Positions 8,990-19,497 of a stretch of 64,000 bases of DNA are shown here, piece by piece. The DNA lies in contig JBDSJD010000008.1 in assembly GCA_039917615.1 (NCBI GenBank), positions 9,800 to 73,799 on the forward strand, written 5' to 3'. A program made the position numbers and the translations under genes. Source of the stretch: ZC4RG30 sp039917615. Its GTDB lineage: Bacteria; Pseudomonadota; Gammaproteobacteria; Steroidobacterales; Steroidobacteraceae. Numbering within the stretch: position 1 is the stretch's first letter; every line of letters begins with the position of its first letter. The notes beneath the pieces are model-generated. The model was given only the letters and a program-made list of their open reading frames with translations. It searched no databases and was not told where the DNA came from.

Positions 8990-10031
8990 TCTGCCCTGCT
9001 GGCTTGATCGAAAGCGTGGTTTCCAGTTTGCTGACTCGGTCCATCAAGAGGTCGAGCCGCCTGAAGCGGCCGACCAGCCGCCGCCAGAGACGCACATCTT
9101 CAACGGGGAAGACACTTGCGTACATACCGGGCTTGTCGAGCGAGCGCGTCACCACACCCACGCCGCCAATGACAATATCATCGCCAATCGAAAGCTGCCC
9201 CAGGATCACGACGCCAGCGCCGATCATGCAGCGCCTGCCGATACGGGTGCTGCCAGCGATGGCCACGCAGCCCGCAATCGCGGTATGCGCACCGATGAAC
9301 ACGTTGTGTCCCACCTGGATCAGGTTATCCAGACGCGCGCCATCGTCAATGACGGTGTCGACCAGGGCGCCGCGGTCGACAGCGGTATTGGCGCCGATCT
9401 CCACGTCATCGCCGACCCGCACGCTCCCCACCTGCGGCACCTTCACCCACTGCCCGTCGTCCTTCGCGTGGCCGAACCCTTCCGACCCGACCACAGCACC
9501 GGGGTGCAGTATGCAGCGGCTGCCGATTCGTGCTGCGCCACACACCGTGACCCTTTCATGCAGCGTGGTGTCTGCGCCCAGGGTCACACCTGGACCAACA
9601 ATGCAATGCGCAGCAATGCGGCAACGCGGGCCTATCACCGCACCTGCGCCAATCACCACCAGGGCTGCGATTTCGGCAGATGCATCCACCTGGGCGGAAG
9701 GATCTACGACCGCAGTCGCGTGTACGCCAGGAGCTACCGGAGGAGCCGGGTGCAGCACGGCGGCAATGCGGGCAAAGGTTGCGTGGGGGTTGGCGTGCAC
9801 CAGGGCCGCCACAGGGCAATCCTCTGCCAACCGCTCATCCACGACCACCGCAGCGAGTCGTGTTGCAAGAAGCTGGGCGCGATAGGCCGGACTTGCGACG
9901 AAGCCCAGCGAAGAACTGCCACCTTCAAGGGTCGCTACGGAACTGACCTGGATATCCGGATCGCCACGCAGCCTGCAGCCGAATTCCACCGCCAGCGCGC
10001 CGAGACTGCGGCTCACGGTGACAGCAGGCAC
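8976..10031 (-). CDS. lpxD: UDP-3-O-(3-hydroxyacyl)glucosamine N-acyltransferase
   Basis: Third step of lipid A synthesis: adds the N-linked 3-hydroxyacyl chain to UDP-3-O-acylglucosamine. An N-terminal uridine-binding domain (residues about 1-100, with FVASPAYRAQL) precedes a long left-handed beta-helix of hexapeptide repeats. The segment LIQVGHNVFIGAHTAIAG contains the catalytic-histidine region. The C-terminal helix (residues about 315-351) is the usual acyl-chain/ACP contact. Length 351 against 341 in E. coli. It starts 15 bp after skp and overlaps fabZ by 14 bp. Confidence 0.96.
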   Translation of the reverse strand: MPAVTVSRSLGALAVEFGCRLRGDPDIQVSSVATLEGGSSSLGFVASPAYRAQLLATRLAAVVVDERLAEDCPVAALVHANPHATFARIAAVLHPAPPVAPGVHATAVVDPSAQVDASAEIAALVVIGAGAVIGPRCRIAAHCIVGPGVTLGADTTLHERVTVCGAARIGSRCILHPGAVVGSEGFGHAKDDGQWVKVPQVGSVRVGDDVEIGANTAVDRGALVDTVIDDGARLDNLIQVGHNVFIGAHTAIAGCVAIAGSTRIGRRCMIGAGVVILGQLSIGDDIVIGGVGVVTRSLDKPGMYASVFPVEDVRLWRRLVGRFRRLDLLMDRVSKLETTLSIKPAGQNDDN

Positions 10032-10046
10032 CCCGAACGTTTGCGA

Positions 10047-10634
10047 TCAGGGCTTGGCAGGTGCAGGCGGCTTGGTGGCGGGCGCTGGCGGTTTAGCGGC
10101 AGGGGCCGCCGCCGCAGGCGTGGCAGCAACGCCTGCCTTCTTTTTCAGGGCTTCCAGCAAGGCAGGAGTCACGTCATACGCAGTCGACGCATATGCCACG
10201 CCGCCGGCCAAGATCAGGTCATAACCCTGGGCTTTGGCAAAAGCGGATATCTCGTCGCGCACGTAGCGCTGCAGCTTCTGCATTTCTTCGTCACGGCGGG
10301 CGTTGAAATCTTCCTCAAAGCCGCTCTTCTTGAGCTGCAACGCTTGAGTGCCCGTGCGCAACTCCCTATCCGCTGCGCTGCGCTGCAATTCGGTCATGGT
10401 TGCAATATCTTTCTGCAACTTTTCCGCCCGCGCCTGGAGCATCTGCTCCTGGGCATCGATTTCATTTTTGCGCGGCCCGAATTCCGCACTGATGTTTTCC
10501 TGGGCCGTCTTGTACTGCGGCGCGCTCGACAGCAGAAGATCCGTGTTTACCGCACCGATCTTGGCTTGCGCGCCCGCCAGTGAGGCAAAGCCGGCCGATG
10601 CGGCGGCCAATAGAATAATGACGGTACGTTTCAC
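10047..10634 (-). CDS. skp: periplasmic chaperone Skp/OmpH family
   Basis: Periplasmic holdase that carries unfolded outer-membrane proteins to the BAM complex, whose gene lies just upstream. A signal peptide (MKRTVIILLAAASAGF, cleaved around AGAQA) is followed by the OmpH core: KIGAVNTDLL, long coiled-coil helices, then a return helix ending LILAGGVAYAS. I chose GTG at 10634 because GAGG sits six bases before it and the product begins with a normal signal sequence; a second GTG four codons upstream is possible. The last 30 or so residues are an Ala/Pro/Lys-rich tail (PAAKPPAPATKPPAPAKP) absent from E. coli Skp. Confidence 0.93.
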   Translation of the reverse strand: MKRTVIILLAAASAGFASLAGAQAKIGAVNTDLLLSSAPQYKTAQENISAEFGPRKNEIDAQEQMLQARAEKLQKDIATMTELQRSAADRELRTGTQALQLKKSGFEEDFNARRDEEMQKLQRYVRDEISAFAKAQGYDLILAGGVAYASTAYDVTPALLEALKKKAGVAATPAAAAPAAKPPAPATKPPAPAKP

Positions 10635-10652
10635 GATGGACCTCACTAAGAA

Positions 10653-13076
10653 CTAGAACGCCTGCCCGACTGAGAACTGGAACCTTTCTTTCTCGTCGCG
10701 GTACAACACGCTGCTGCCCTTGGATGATCGCAAGGGTATGGCATAGCTGAACCGGAACAAACCCAAGGGGGCCAGCCACTCAACTGACAAGCCCGCAGAG
10801 CGGCGCAGATTAGCAAATTTGAACTTGTAGGTCACCGGTGTGAGCCCATCCAGGCCGAAAAACTGCGTATCTTTGCCGGTTGAGAACACATTGCCGATGT
10901 CGTGGAACACACTGACGCGGGCGCTGGTCTCGAACTTGGCCGGCATCGGAATGATTATTTCTGTCCTGCCTACTATTAGCAGGTTGCCCCCATATGGGTT
11001 GCCGAAATCGTCCTTGGGGCCCATCCGGCTTTCCTTGAAGCCCCGCACCGTGTCAGGCCCACCCCCGAAAAACAGGCGGTACGGTGGCAGGCCCTTGGTG
11101 CTGCCGAATGAATTGCCGTAGGACGCCCGCAGATTCAGCAGACCCGTAAATCGCCGCCAGACTGGCAAGTATTGCTGGAATTCGTAGTCGAGCACCCAGT
11201 ATTCGACATCGGTCCCCGGGATGCTGGAGGACAGCGAAAGTACCTGCTTCTGGCCGCGGTCCGGAAACAGCCCCCTGTTCAGCCCCTGCACGCTCCAGCT
11301 GGCCGAAAGTTCCAATGCAGTGAACTTGCTGCCAAAGAACTCGTACACATTGCCGAGCACGTCGACTGCGCTGTGACTGAAGGGATTGCCATTCTGCTTC
11401 ACCCAGTTCTGCGCCTGCTGGGCGCTGCCGTTGGACGTGGTCAGCAGCTCGGACCGCGTCGCATTGGCACCGAACCTGATCACCTGGTAATCGTTGATTA
11501 TCGGATAGCCGAAATCCAGCCCGAAGGAGAACGTCTTGGATGAGAAGTCTGACGATGCCGAGACGAACTGCGATACATCCGAGTAGCGCACATTCACGGA
11601 ACGGGAAATATTGTTGATCCCGATATAAGGATTGGTGTGCGAGAAGGTCAGTGACCTGGAGTACTTGCTGGTATCGACGTCAAACGCCACCCGCTTGCCG
11701 GTGCCCATGAAGTTGGAGTCGGCATAGCTGCCCTGCAGGATGAATGCGGATGATGCCGAATAACCCAGGGCGCCGGACAGCGACGCGCTGGGGCGTTCCT
11801 TGATGGTGAAGTCCACGTCGACAAGGTCGTCTGTCCCCTCGACCTTGCTCTTCTCGAAATCGACTTTCTCAATGTACGGCAGTTGCTCAAGGCGCCGCTT
11901 GGAACTTTCAAGCGCGAGATTCGACACCCACGCGCCTTCGAGCTGACGCATCTCCCGTCGCAGCACGACGTCATTCGTGCGATCCACGCCAGTGAACTTG
12001 ATATGCCGCACATAGACGCGCTTGCCCGGATCCACGAGAAAGGTTATCACCACTTCTTTCTTCTCGTCATCCAGCTTTGGCACGGGGTCGACCTTGGCGA
12101 ACGCATAGCCTTCCGCTCCCAGCCGGTTCTCGATAAATTTCTGCGTGGCGGAAATCCGCTGCTGCGAATAGATCTGCCCCTTGCGCACCTGCACCAAAGC
12201 CTGCAATTCCAGCAGCGGCACAATCGTGTTGCCGGCGATTTTGGCCTCGGAAATCCGGTAGATCTCCCCTTCCTTCACGCTGACGGTGATGAACATGTCC
12301 TGCTTGTCGTCGGAGATGGTCACCTGGGCCGATTCGATCTCGAAGTTCGCGTAGCCGCGATCCTGGTACCAGGACTTCAGCTTCTCCAGATCTCCCTGCA
12401 TGGCTTCGCGCCCGTAGCGATCATTCGACTTATACCAGGAGTTCCACTTCGGGGTCTTCGACTCGAAGGTCTCGAGGATGTCTTTTTCGCTGTACTTGGT
12501 GTTGCCGACGATGCTGATCTGGCGGATGCGGGCGCGATCGCCCTCTTTGATGTCGATCTTGATGCTGACGCGATTTCCCGCCAGCTCGTCCACGGTGGTA
12601 TCAATCTTCACGCCATACTTGCCGCGGCTGAAATACTGGTCGGTCAGATAGCTCTTGACCTCCTCGAGCACCGAACGGTCGAAGGTCTTGCCCGCAGCGA
12701 GCCCGACGCCGCGCAGTGACTTGGTGAGATCTTCGGTCTTGAGGTCCTTGTTGCCCTGGATTTCGAAGCTGTCGATCGAGGGCCGCTCGCGCACGTCCAC
12801 GATCAGCGTATCGCCGTCGCGCCGCAGCTCGACATTGCGGAAGAATTTGGTTTCATAAACCGCGCGCAGCGCCTCACGCAGGCGTTGCGGAGTGAGTTCA
12901 TCGCCGATATCCACCGGCAGGTAGTTCAGAACCGTGCCTTCGGACACGCGCTCCAAGCCTTCCACGCGGATATCGCCCACCTGAAAACGGCTTTCTGCCA
13001 GCGGCTCCTGCTGTGCATGCGCCAGTGGCGCTGCCAGCAGGGCCAGAATGGCCCAGACAGGACTCTTGTTGATCAT
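10653..13076 (-). CDS. bamA: outer membrane protein assembly factor BamA
   Basis: Essential Omp85-family core of the BAM complex that inserts beta-barrel proteins into the outer membrane. A signal peptide (cleaved after AHA, about residue 21) is followed by five POTRA domains (about 30-430; the first begins FQVGDIRVEGLERV) and a 16-strand C-terminal barrel ending FQFSVGQAF with the expected terminal Phe. The SMGPKDDFGNPYGGN-like ESRMGP segment lies in the barrel, where the conserved loop 6 (VRGF, here DTVRGFKESRMG) is present. At 807 residues it matches E. coli (810). It sits between rseP and skp, as is conserved. Confidence 0.98.
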   Translation of the reverse strand: MINKSPVWAILALLAAPLAHAQQEPLAESRFQVGDIRVEGLERVSEGTVLNYLPVDIGDELTPQRLREALRAVYETKFFRNVELRRDGDTLIVDVRERPSIDSFEIQGNKDLKTEDLTKSLRGVGLAAGKTFDRSVLEEVKSYLTDQYFSRGKYGVKIDTTVDELAGNRVSIKIDIKEGDRARIRQISIVGNTKYSEKDILETFESKTPKWNSWYKSNDRYGREAMQGDLEKLKSWYQDRGYANFEIESAQVTISDDKQDMFITVSVKEGEIYRISEAKIAGNTIVPLLELQALVQVRKGQIYSQQRISATQKFIENRLGAEGYAFAKVDPVPKLDDEKKEVVITFLVDPGKRVYVRHIKFTGVDRTNDVVLRREMRQLEGAWVSNLALESSKRRLEQLPYIEKVDFEKSKVEGTDDLVDVDFTIKERPSASLSGALGYSASSAFILQGSYADSNFMGTGKRVAFDVDTSKYSRSLTFSHTNPYIGINNISRSVNVRYSDVSQFVSASSDFSSKTFSFGLDFGYPIINDYQVIRFGANATRSELLTTSNGSAQQAQNWVKQNGNPFSHSAVDVLGNVYEFFGSKFTALELSASWSVQGLNRGLFPDRGQKQVLSLSSSIPGTDVEYWVLDYEFQQYLPVWRRFTGLLNLRASYGNSFGSTKGLPPYRLFFGGGPDTVRGFKESRMGPKDDFGNPYGGNLLIVGRTEIIIPMPAKFETSARVSVFHDIGNVFSTGKDTQFFGLDGLTPVTYKFKFANLRRSAGLSVEWLAPLGLFRFSYAIPLRSSKGSSVLYRDEKERFQFSVGQAF

Positions 13077-13079
13077 TAC

Positions 13080-14449
13080 CTAACCGAACTGCCGAAGGAT
13101 GTCGTTGAACAGCGCCAGGCCCATGAGCAGCACCAGCACACCAATGCCGAGCTGCTGGCCGACCACCTGGGCGCGTTCCGACAGGGGGCTTCCCTTAATC
13201 CATTCCACCAGCTGGTAGACGATCTGGCCACCGTCGAGGATGGGTACCGGCAGCAGGTTCAGGAAGCCAAGACTGAGACTGATGAGAGCGAGGAACGAGA
13301 CAAATGCGGCGACACCGGACTGGGCGGAATTACCGGCGGCTTCGGCGATGCCAAGCGGACCGCTGAGATTCTTGAGGGACACATTGCCCCGGAGCATTCG
13401 CCAGAACACGATGGCCTGCAGTGAAGTCATGCGCCAGGCTTCATTTGCGCCCGCGACCAGCGATTGTGCCGGGCCTAGCTTGCTATGACGCACCATTGAT
13501 TCGGGCAGGCTGGTGCTCTGCGAATAGATACCGAGACGGCCAACGCGCCGGCCGTTGATTTTCTCCACAGCCACCTCGACCCGCAACGACAGCTCCTGGC
13601 CCGCGCGGCGAATGCCCAACAGCACGCTGTTGCCTTCTTGCTCCTCGATGCGGCGGCTCAGATCTTCGAAGCTGGAAACCGGAGTGCCATTGAGCGCAGC
13701 AATGACATCACCGACCGCGAGGCCGGCGCGTTCGGCGCCCGCCCCTGGCACGAGTTTTCCGACGATAGCTGGTGTCACAGGTGCCCAGAAGTCGAAGCCC
13801 AGCCCACGCAAGAGATTCTCGGGTTCGGTCAAGCGGCGCCGCTCAGCTGAATCGGGCACCGACATAATGGCCGTCCGCTGTGCGCCGTTCTCCGACTGCA
13901 GCAACATCTCAACGTGACCATCCAGGGTCATCTGTTCGAGAAGGCCGAGCACGACATCGCCCTTGCCGGCGACCGGTTCGCCATTGAAGGCGAGCACTTC
14001 ATCACCGCGCGCGAGCCCGGCCCGTGCAGCTGGCGAGTCTGGCAGAACATCTCCCACCACTGGACGCACTTCCGTTACGCCTTTCCACCAGAAAAGCACT
14101 GCCAGCAGCAGGATGGCAAACGCGAAGTTGAAAGCCGGTCCGGCGAGCAACACCAGGATGCGCTGCCAGTGCGGACGACGATTGAAAGCACGATGCAACT
14201 CGTGGGCTTCGACGGGGGCTTCCCGTTCATCGAGCAACTTCACGTAGCCGCCAAGCGGGATGGCGGCCAGCACGTATTCAGTGCCATCTTTGCCTGCGGT
14301 ACGCGACCACAGTGACTTGCCAAAACCCACCGAGAAACGCAGCACCTTGAAGCCCAGGCGCCGGGCAACCCAATAGTGACCGAACTCATGCACGGTAACG
14401 AGCAGACCTACGGCGAACAGAAAGGCCAGCAGATGCTGCCAGGACAGAT

Positions 14450-14453
<4 letters not shown>
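13080..14453 (-). CDS. rseP: RIP metalloprotease RseP
   Basis: Inner-membrane site-2 zinc protease that makes the second cut in anti-sigma factor RseA and so releases sigma-E when outer-membrane assembly fails; it also trims signal-peptide remnants. Zinc-binding HEFGH occupies residues 22-26 in the first transmembrane helix, and the third ligand is in NLLPVPILDGGQ near the C-terminus. Two PDZ domains lie between (about 120-200 and 215-300). Length is 457 residues (E. coli 450). It starts within the 4-bp overlap with dxr and ends just before bamA. Confidence 0.97.
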
Positions 14454-15648
<1,195 letters not shown>

Positions 15649-15652
<4 letters not shown>

Positions 15653-16455
15653 GCGCGCAGCCCCGGCAAAAGCTCGATACCCAGCAACAGCAGCGGCGCA
15701 GCCGCCAGCAGGCTGTCGAACCGATCCAGCACACCACCATGCCCAGGAATCAGCGAGCCGCTGTCCTTGAGTCCTGCAAAGCGCTTGCACAGGCTTTCGG
15801 TTAGATCACCCACCACGGAGAAAGCGCCGGCGATGAGGGTGACCAGCAGTAGTGATGTCACTGGAATTCCTGCTATCCAAGCGGTCAGTGCAGCCAGAAC
15901 GGCGCATGCGGCCAGGCCACCGCACATGCCCGCCCAGGTTTTGCCGGGCGAAACGGCCGGCGCCAGCTTGCGCACGCCCCAGGCACGACCGGCGAAATAG
16001 GCACCACTGTCTGCCAGCCAGACGATGAGCAGGGCATACAGTACGGCGCGATCGCCATCCTGCAGGTCCATGCGCATGCGCACCAGAGCAAGCCAGGCCA
16101 GTGACAGCGCCAGCAATCCCGCCGCGCCCACACTCGCGCTGTTGACCCGTTGCGGCATCCAGAACACCCATAGCAGTGCCAAGCACCAGAACGACAGCGC
16201 GAACCAAAGCACCAGGCGCAGCGCAGCGGGAGTATTGGTAATCAGCCACCAGCACACGCACAGGCCGATTGACATGGCAACGAACGCGGCGCGAACCCAG
16301 CGACGTCTGCTCCCCACAAACCCCGACCACTCCCACGACGCGGCCAGCATCACGACGCTTAGCGCCAGCGCCGACCAGAAGGCCGGCAACCCCAGCACCG
16401 CGCCGATCAGCAACGCCGCGATGAACAGCGCCGAAATAACCCTCTGCCGGATCAC
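15649..16455 (-). CDS. cdsA: phosphatidate cytidylyltransferase
   Basis: Integral inner-membrane enzyme that makes CDP-diacylglycerol from CTP and phosphatidate, feeding all phospholipid synthesis. It has multiple hydrophobic segments across 268 residues. The C-terminal CDP-DAG synthase signature runs through DLTESLCKRFAGLKDSG and IPGHGGVLDRFDS, with the conserved aspartates in VGDLTES and LDRFDS. Its start overlaps the uppS stop by 4 bp and its stop overlaps the dxr start by 4 bp. Confidence 0.95.
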
Positions 16456-17174
16456 TTCGCGGCACCGGGTTGTGCATCGGTGAGGCCGTAGCGCCGGTTT
16501 CGCGCGGCAAAGAACTTGAGTGCCGCTTCGAATCCTGCTGCATTGAACTCAGGCCAGAGTTCGTCGCAGAAATACAGCTCGGTATACGCGAGATTCCAGA
16601 GCAGGAAATTGCTGATGCGTTTTTCGCCGCCGGTCCGGATGAAAAGATCCGGATCAGGAATGCCGGCAAGCTGCATGGCCTCCCCCAGAATCGCGGGAGT
16701 GATTTCCGCCGGGCGCATGGCGCCACTAACGCAGCGGCTGGCAAGTTCCCGCGCGGCGTTCGCGATATCCCAGTGGCCGCCGTACCCCACAGCGATCTGC
16801 AGCCGCAAAGCGGTATTCGCCACCGTGCGCTCCTCGGCTGCAAGCATGCGAGTCTGCAGCCGAACGGGAAAATTCTGGCGCTCCCCGATAAACAGCAGGC
16901 GCACCCCATTACCGTGCAGTTCGTCCACCTCGCGATCCAGGGCTTCCACGAACAGACCCATGAGGGCGCCCACTTCATCGCTGGGACGGCCCCAGTTCTC
17001 GCTGCTGAAGGCAAACAGCGTGAGAGCCTCGATATGCCGCTGCATGCTTTCGCGGATGCACATGCGCACTGGCTCGACACCTTCCTTGTGGCCGGCCTGG
17101 CGCGGCAGGCCCCGGCCGCTGGCCCAGCGGCCATTGCCATCCATGATGATCGCAATATGACGCGGCAGCGTCAT
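16452..17174 (-). CDS. uppS: undecaprenyl diphosphate synthase (cis-prenyltransferase)
   Basis: Condenses eight isopentenyl units onto farnesyl diphosphate to give the C55 lipid carrier needed for peptidoglycan and O-antigen. The N-terminus shows HIAIIMDGNGRWA with the catalytic Asp at residue 12 and the diphosphate-binding loop after it; the LTLFAFSSENWGRP segment and the C-terminal PDLFIRTGGEKRISNFLLW signature are present. The 240-residue length is normal. It precedes cdsA with a 4-bp overlap and follows frr by 34 bp. Confidence 0.97.
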   Translation of the reverse strand: MTLPRHIAIIMDGNGRWASGRGLPRQAGHKEGVEPVRMCIRESMQRHIEALTLFAFSSENWGRPSDEVGALMGLFVEALDREVDELHGNGVRLLFIGERQNFPVRLQTRMLAAEERTVANTALRLQIAVGYGGHWDIANAARELASRCVSGAMRPAEITPAILGEAMQLAGIPDPDLFIRTGGEKRISNFLLWNLAYTELYFCDELWPEFNAAGFEAALKFFAARNRRYGLTDAQPGAAK

Positions 17175-17208
17175 TGGGAATACCCGCAGTCGGAAGCGCG
17201 AAGGCGCC

Positions 17209-17766
17209 TCAGACCTGCAGGATTTCCTTTTCCTTGACGGCCATCAGTTGCTCGATGTCGGCAATGGCCTTGTCGGTCAGCTTCTGGATTTCGTCGTGAC
17301 CGCGTCGTTCGTCGTCCTGCGAGATGAGTTTTTCCTTCAGCGCCTCTTTCGCCTCGGCCAGCGCGTCGCGCCGCACGTTGCGCACGCTGACCCGCGCAGC
17401 CTCCGCATCCTGCTTCACCACTTTTAGGATGTCGCGGCGGCGCTCTTCTGTCAGTGGCGGCAGTGGAATGCGGATCACGGTGCCCGCTGTGTTCGGCGTC
17501 AGATGCAGATCGGACTTGTGGATGGCCTTTTCGATGGCGGCCACCATGTTGCGATCCCAAGGGGTAACCACCAGCGTACGTCCGTCTTCCACAGAAATGT
17601 TTGCCACCTGGTTGAGGGGCGATTCACTGCCGTAGAAATCGACCTTCATGCCCTCGATCAGGCTCGGGTGCGCGCGACCCGTGCGCAACTTCTTGAGATC
17701 CGACTGGAAGCTCTGGATGCATTTCTGCATCCGCTGGCTTGCCTCTGCCTTGATGTCATTGAGCAT
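17209..17766 (-). CDS. frr: ribosome recycling factor
   Basis: Acts with EF-G to split the post-termination ribosome. It is 185 residues, exactly the usual length, starting MLNDIKAEASQRM, with the conserved LRTGRAHPSLIEG and ESPLNQVANISVEDGRTL segments of domain I/II and the C-terminal helix (ADIEQLMAVKEKEIL). It lies 22 bp after pyrH and 34 bp before uppS. Confidence 0.97.
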   Translation of the reverse strand: MLNDIKAEASQRMQKCIQSFQSDLKKLRTGRAHPSLIEGMKVDFYGSESPLNQVANISVEDGRTLVVTPWDRNMVAAIEKAIHKSDLHLTPNTAGTVIRIPLPPLTEERRRDILKVVKQDAEAARVSVRNVRRDALAEAKEALKEKLISQDDERRGHDEIQKLTDKAIADIEQLMAVKEKEILQV

Positions 17767-17788
17767 GTTGTTCTGGCCCCGGTTTCAA

Positions 17789-18508
17789 TCATTCATTGGT
17801 AACGAGCGTACCGACATTCTCGCCGCGCACAACCCGTAGCAGGTCGCCGGGAGTGTTCATGTTGAACACGCGCAGCGGCAGGCGGTTGTCGCGACACAAG
17901 ACAATGGCCGTTGCATCCATGACCGCGAGGCGATCATCAAGCACGCGGTCGAAGCTCAGCGTCTCATAACGTGAGGCCGCCGGGTTCTTCTCCGGATCGT
18001 CGGAATACACACCGTTCACCTTGGTGGCCTTGAGCAACAGGTCGGCGCCGATCTCGATGGCGCGCAGGCTGGCCGCCGAATCCGTGGTGAAGTAGGGTTT
18101 GCCAGTGCCGGCCGCAAAGATGACTATGCGGTGCTTCTCCAGGTGCCGGATCGCACGGCGGCGCACGAAGTCCTCGGCCACCTCGTTGATGCGGATTGCC
18201 GACATGACCCGGGCGTGAGCGCCCAGTGCCTCGACCGCGTCCTGCATGGCCAGCGAGTTGATCACCGTGGCGAGCATGCCCATCTGGTCCGCGGTTACCC
18301 GGTCCATGCCGGACCGCGCCAGACCCGCGCCGCGGAAAATATTGCCGCCGCCCAGCACCACGGCGATCTCGACACCCATGGCAGAGACTTCAACCAGTTC
18401 TGCGGCCACGCGCTTCAACATGGCCGGATCGATGCCGTAGTCCGCCTCTCCGAGCAACGCCTCGCCGGAGAGCTTGACCAGAATGCGTTTGTAGCGCGGT
18501 GCGCTCAT
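17789..18508 (-). CDS. pyrH: UMP kinase
   Basis: Hexameric bacterial UMP kinase of the amino-acid-kinase fold, making UDP for pyrimidine nucleotide supply; allosterically controlled by GTP and UTP in the family. Visible motifs are RILVKLSGEALLG at the N-terminus, VLGGGNIFRG (phosphate binding) and FAAGTGKPYFTTDSAA. It is 239 residues (E. coli 241). An intrinsic terminator lies between it and upstream tsf, so pyrH may depend on readthrough or on its own promoter. Confidence 0.97.
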   Translation of the reverse strand: MSAPRYKRILVKLSGEALLGEADYGIDPAMLKRVAAELVEVSAMGVEIAVVLGGGNIFRGAGLARSGMDRVTADQMGMLATVINSLAMQDAVEALGAHARVMSAIRINEVAEDFVRRRAIRHLEKHRIVIFAAGTGKPYFTTDSAASLRAIEIGADLLLKATKVNGVYSDDPEKNPAASRYETLSFDRVLDDRLAVMDATAIVLCRDNRLPLRVFNMNTPGDLLRVVRGENVGTLVTNE

Positions 18509-18529
18509 TCCCTGCTCCCTGTTGAAGAA

Positions 18530-18549
18530 AACCCCGCCTTGGCGGGGTT
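18530..18549 (-). terminator. intrinsic terminator between tsf and pyrH
   Basis: A perfect 9-bp inverted repeat (AACCCCGCC, two bases, GGCGGGGTT). Read on the minus strand it ends in GGGGTTTTC, a short U-run after a GC-rich stem. It sits 16 bp past the tsf stop and 21 bp before the pyrH start, so it would end or attenuate the rpsB-tsf transcript. Confidence 0.75.
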
Positions 18550-18564
18550 ATTGTTGGCGTGAAA

Positions 18565-19497
18565 CTAAATCCCCTCGACGCCCCTGCTCTTTGCTTCGTC
18601 CTTGAGCTTCTGCGCCTCTGCCTGCGCCTTCACTTCGGCGACGAAATCATCCTTCTTCTTCTCGATGCCGGCGCCGACCTCGAGGCGCGCGTAGCGCAAA
18701 ATCTTCGCGCTGGCTCCCGTAAGCAGCTTCTCGATGGTGAGCTTGTCGTCCTTCACGAACGGCTGCCCGAGCAGCGTGATCTCGCCCAGCCACTTGTTGA
18801 GCCCGCCCTCGACGATCTTCGCGAGGATGGCGTCAGGCTTGCTCTTGTTCTTCTCGTCGTTCTTCATGATCTCGACGCGGATGTCGCGCTCCTTCGCCAC
18901 GTCAAGCGCCGGCACTTCGGCCGCCGTGAGGTAGCGCGGATTGCTGGCAGCTACATGCATCGCGAGATCCTTCGCGAGCTGGGCGTCGCCGCCTTCGATC
19001 GCGACCAGCGAGCCGATGCGCGTGCCGTGCAGATAGCTGCCCAGCAGCCCTGTGCTTTCGACCCGCTCGAAGCGACGCAGACTGATGTTCTCGCCGAGCT
19101 TGGCTATCAGGGCACGACGACGCTCGTCCACCGTTTCGCCGGACGTCAGCGCCAGCGCGCCCAGCGCCTCGATGTCGGCGGGCTTTGCAGCCAACGCGAC
19201 AGCCGCAACATCCCGGGCGAATGAAGTGAAATCCTCACCCCTGGCGACAAAATCTGTCTCGGAGTTGACCTCGAGCAGCACCGCAGTGCGGCCATCGGCA
19301 CTGGCGGCCGTGGCAATCACGCCTTCCGCGGCCACGCGGGAAGCTTTTTTGTCAGCCTTGGCCAGACCCTGCTTGCGCATGAGTTCGGCCGCAGCGTCAA
19401 GGTCTCCACTGACCTCAACCAATGCCTTCTTGCACTCCATCATGCCGGCGCCAGTGCGCTCGCGCAGCTGGCGGACTGACTCAGCGGTTACGCTCAC
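18565..19497 (-). CDS. tsf: elongation factor Ts
   Basis: Nucleotide exchange factor that regenerates EF-Tu-GTP. The N-terminal UBA-like domain (SVRQLRERTGAGMMECKKAL) is followed by the TDFVARGEDF motif that inserts into EF-Tu and by two core subdomains. It is 310 residues, slightly longer than E. coli (283). Its start overlaps the rpsB stop by 4 bp, so the two genes form the usual rpsB-tsf pair and are translationally coupled. Confidence 0.97.
   Translation of the reverse strand: MSVTAESVRQLRERTGAGMMECKKALVEVSGDLDAAAELMRKQGLAKADKKASRVAAEGVIATAASADGRTAVLLEVNSETDFVARGEDFTSFARDVAAVALAAKPADIEALGALALTSGETVDERRRALIAKLGENISLRRFERVESTGLLGSYLHGTRIGSLVAIEGGDAQLAKDLAMHVAASNPRYLTAAEVPALDVAKERDIRVEIMKNDEKNKSKPDAILAKIVEGGLNKWLGEITLLGQPFVKDDKLTIEKLLTGASAKILRYARLEVGAGIEKKKDDFVAEVKAQAEAQKLKDEAKSRGVEGI

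Noticed and set aside
8943..10583. Long plus-strand open frame (546 codons) across fabZ and lpxD
   Set aside because: It is antisense to well-identified genes, has no domain and a codon pattern typical of a shadow of GC-rich coding sequence.
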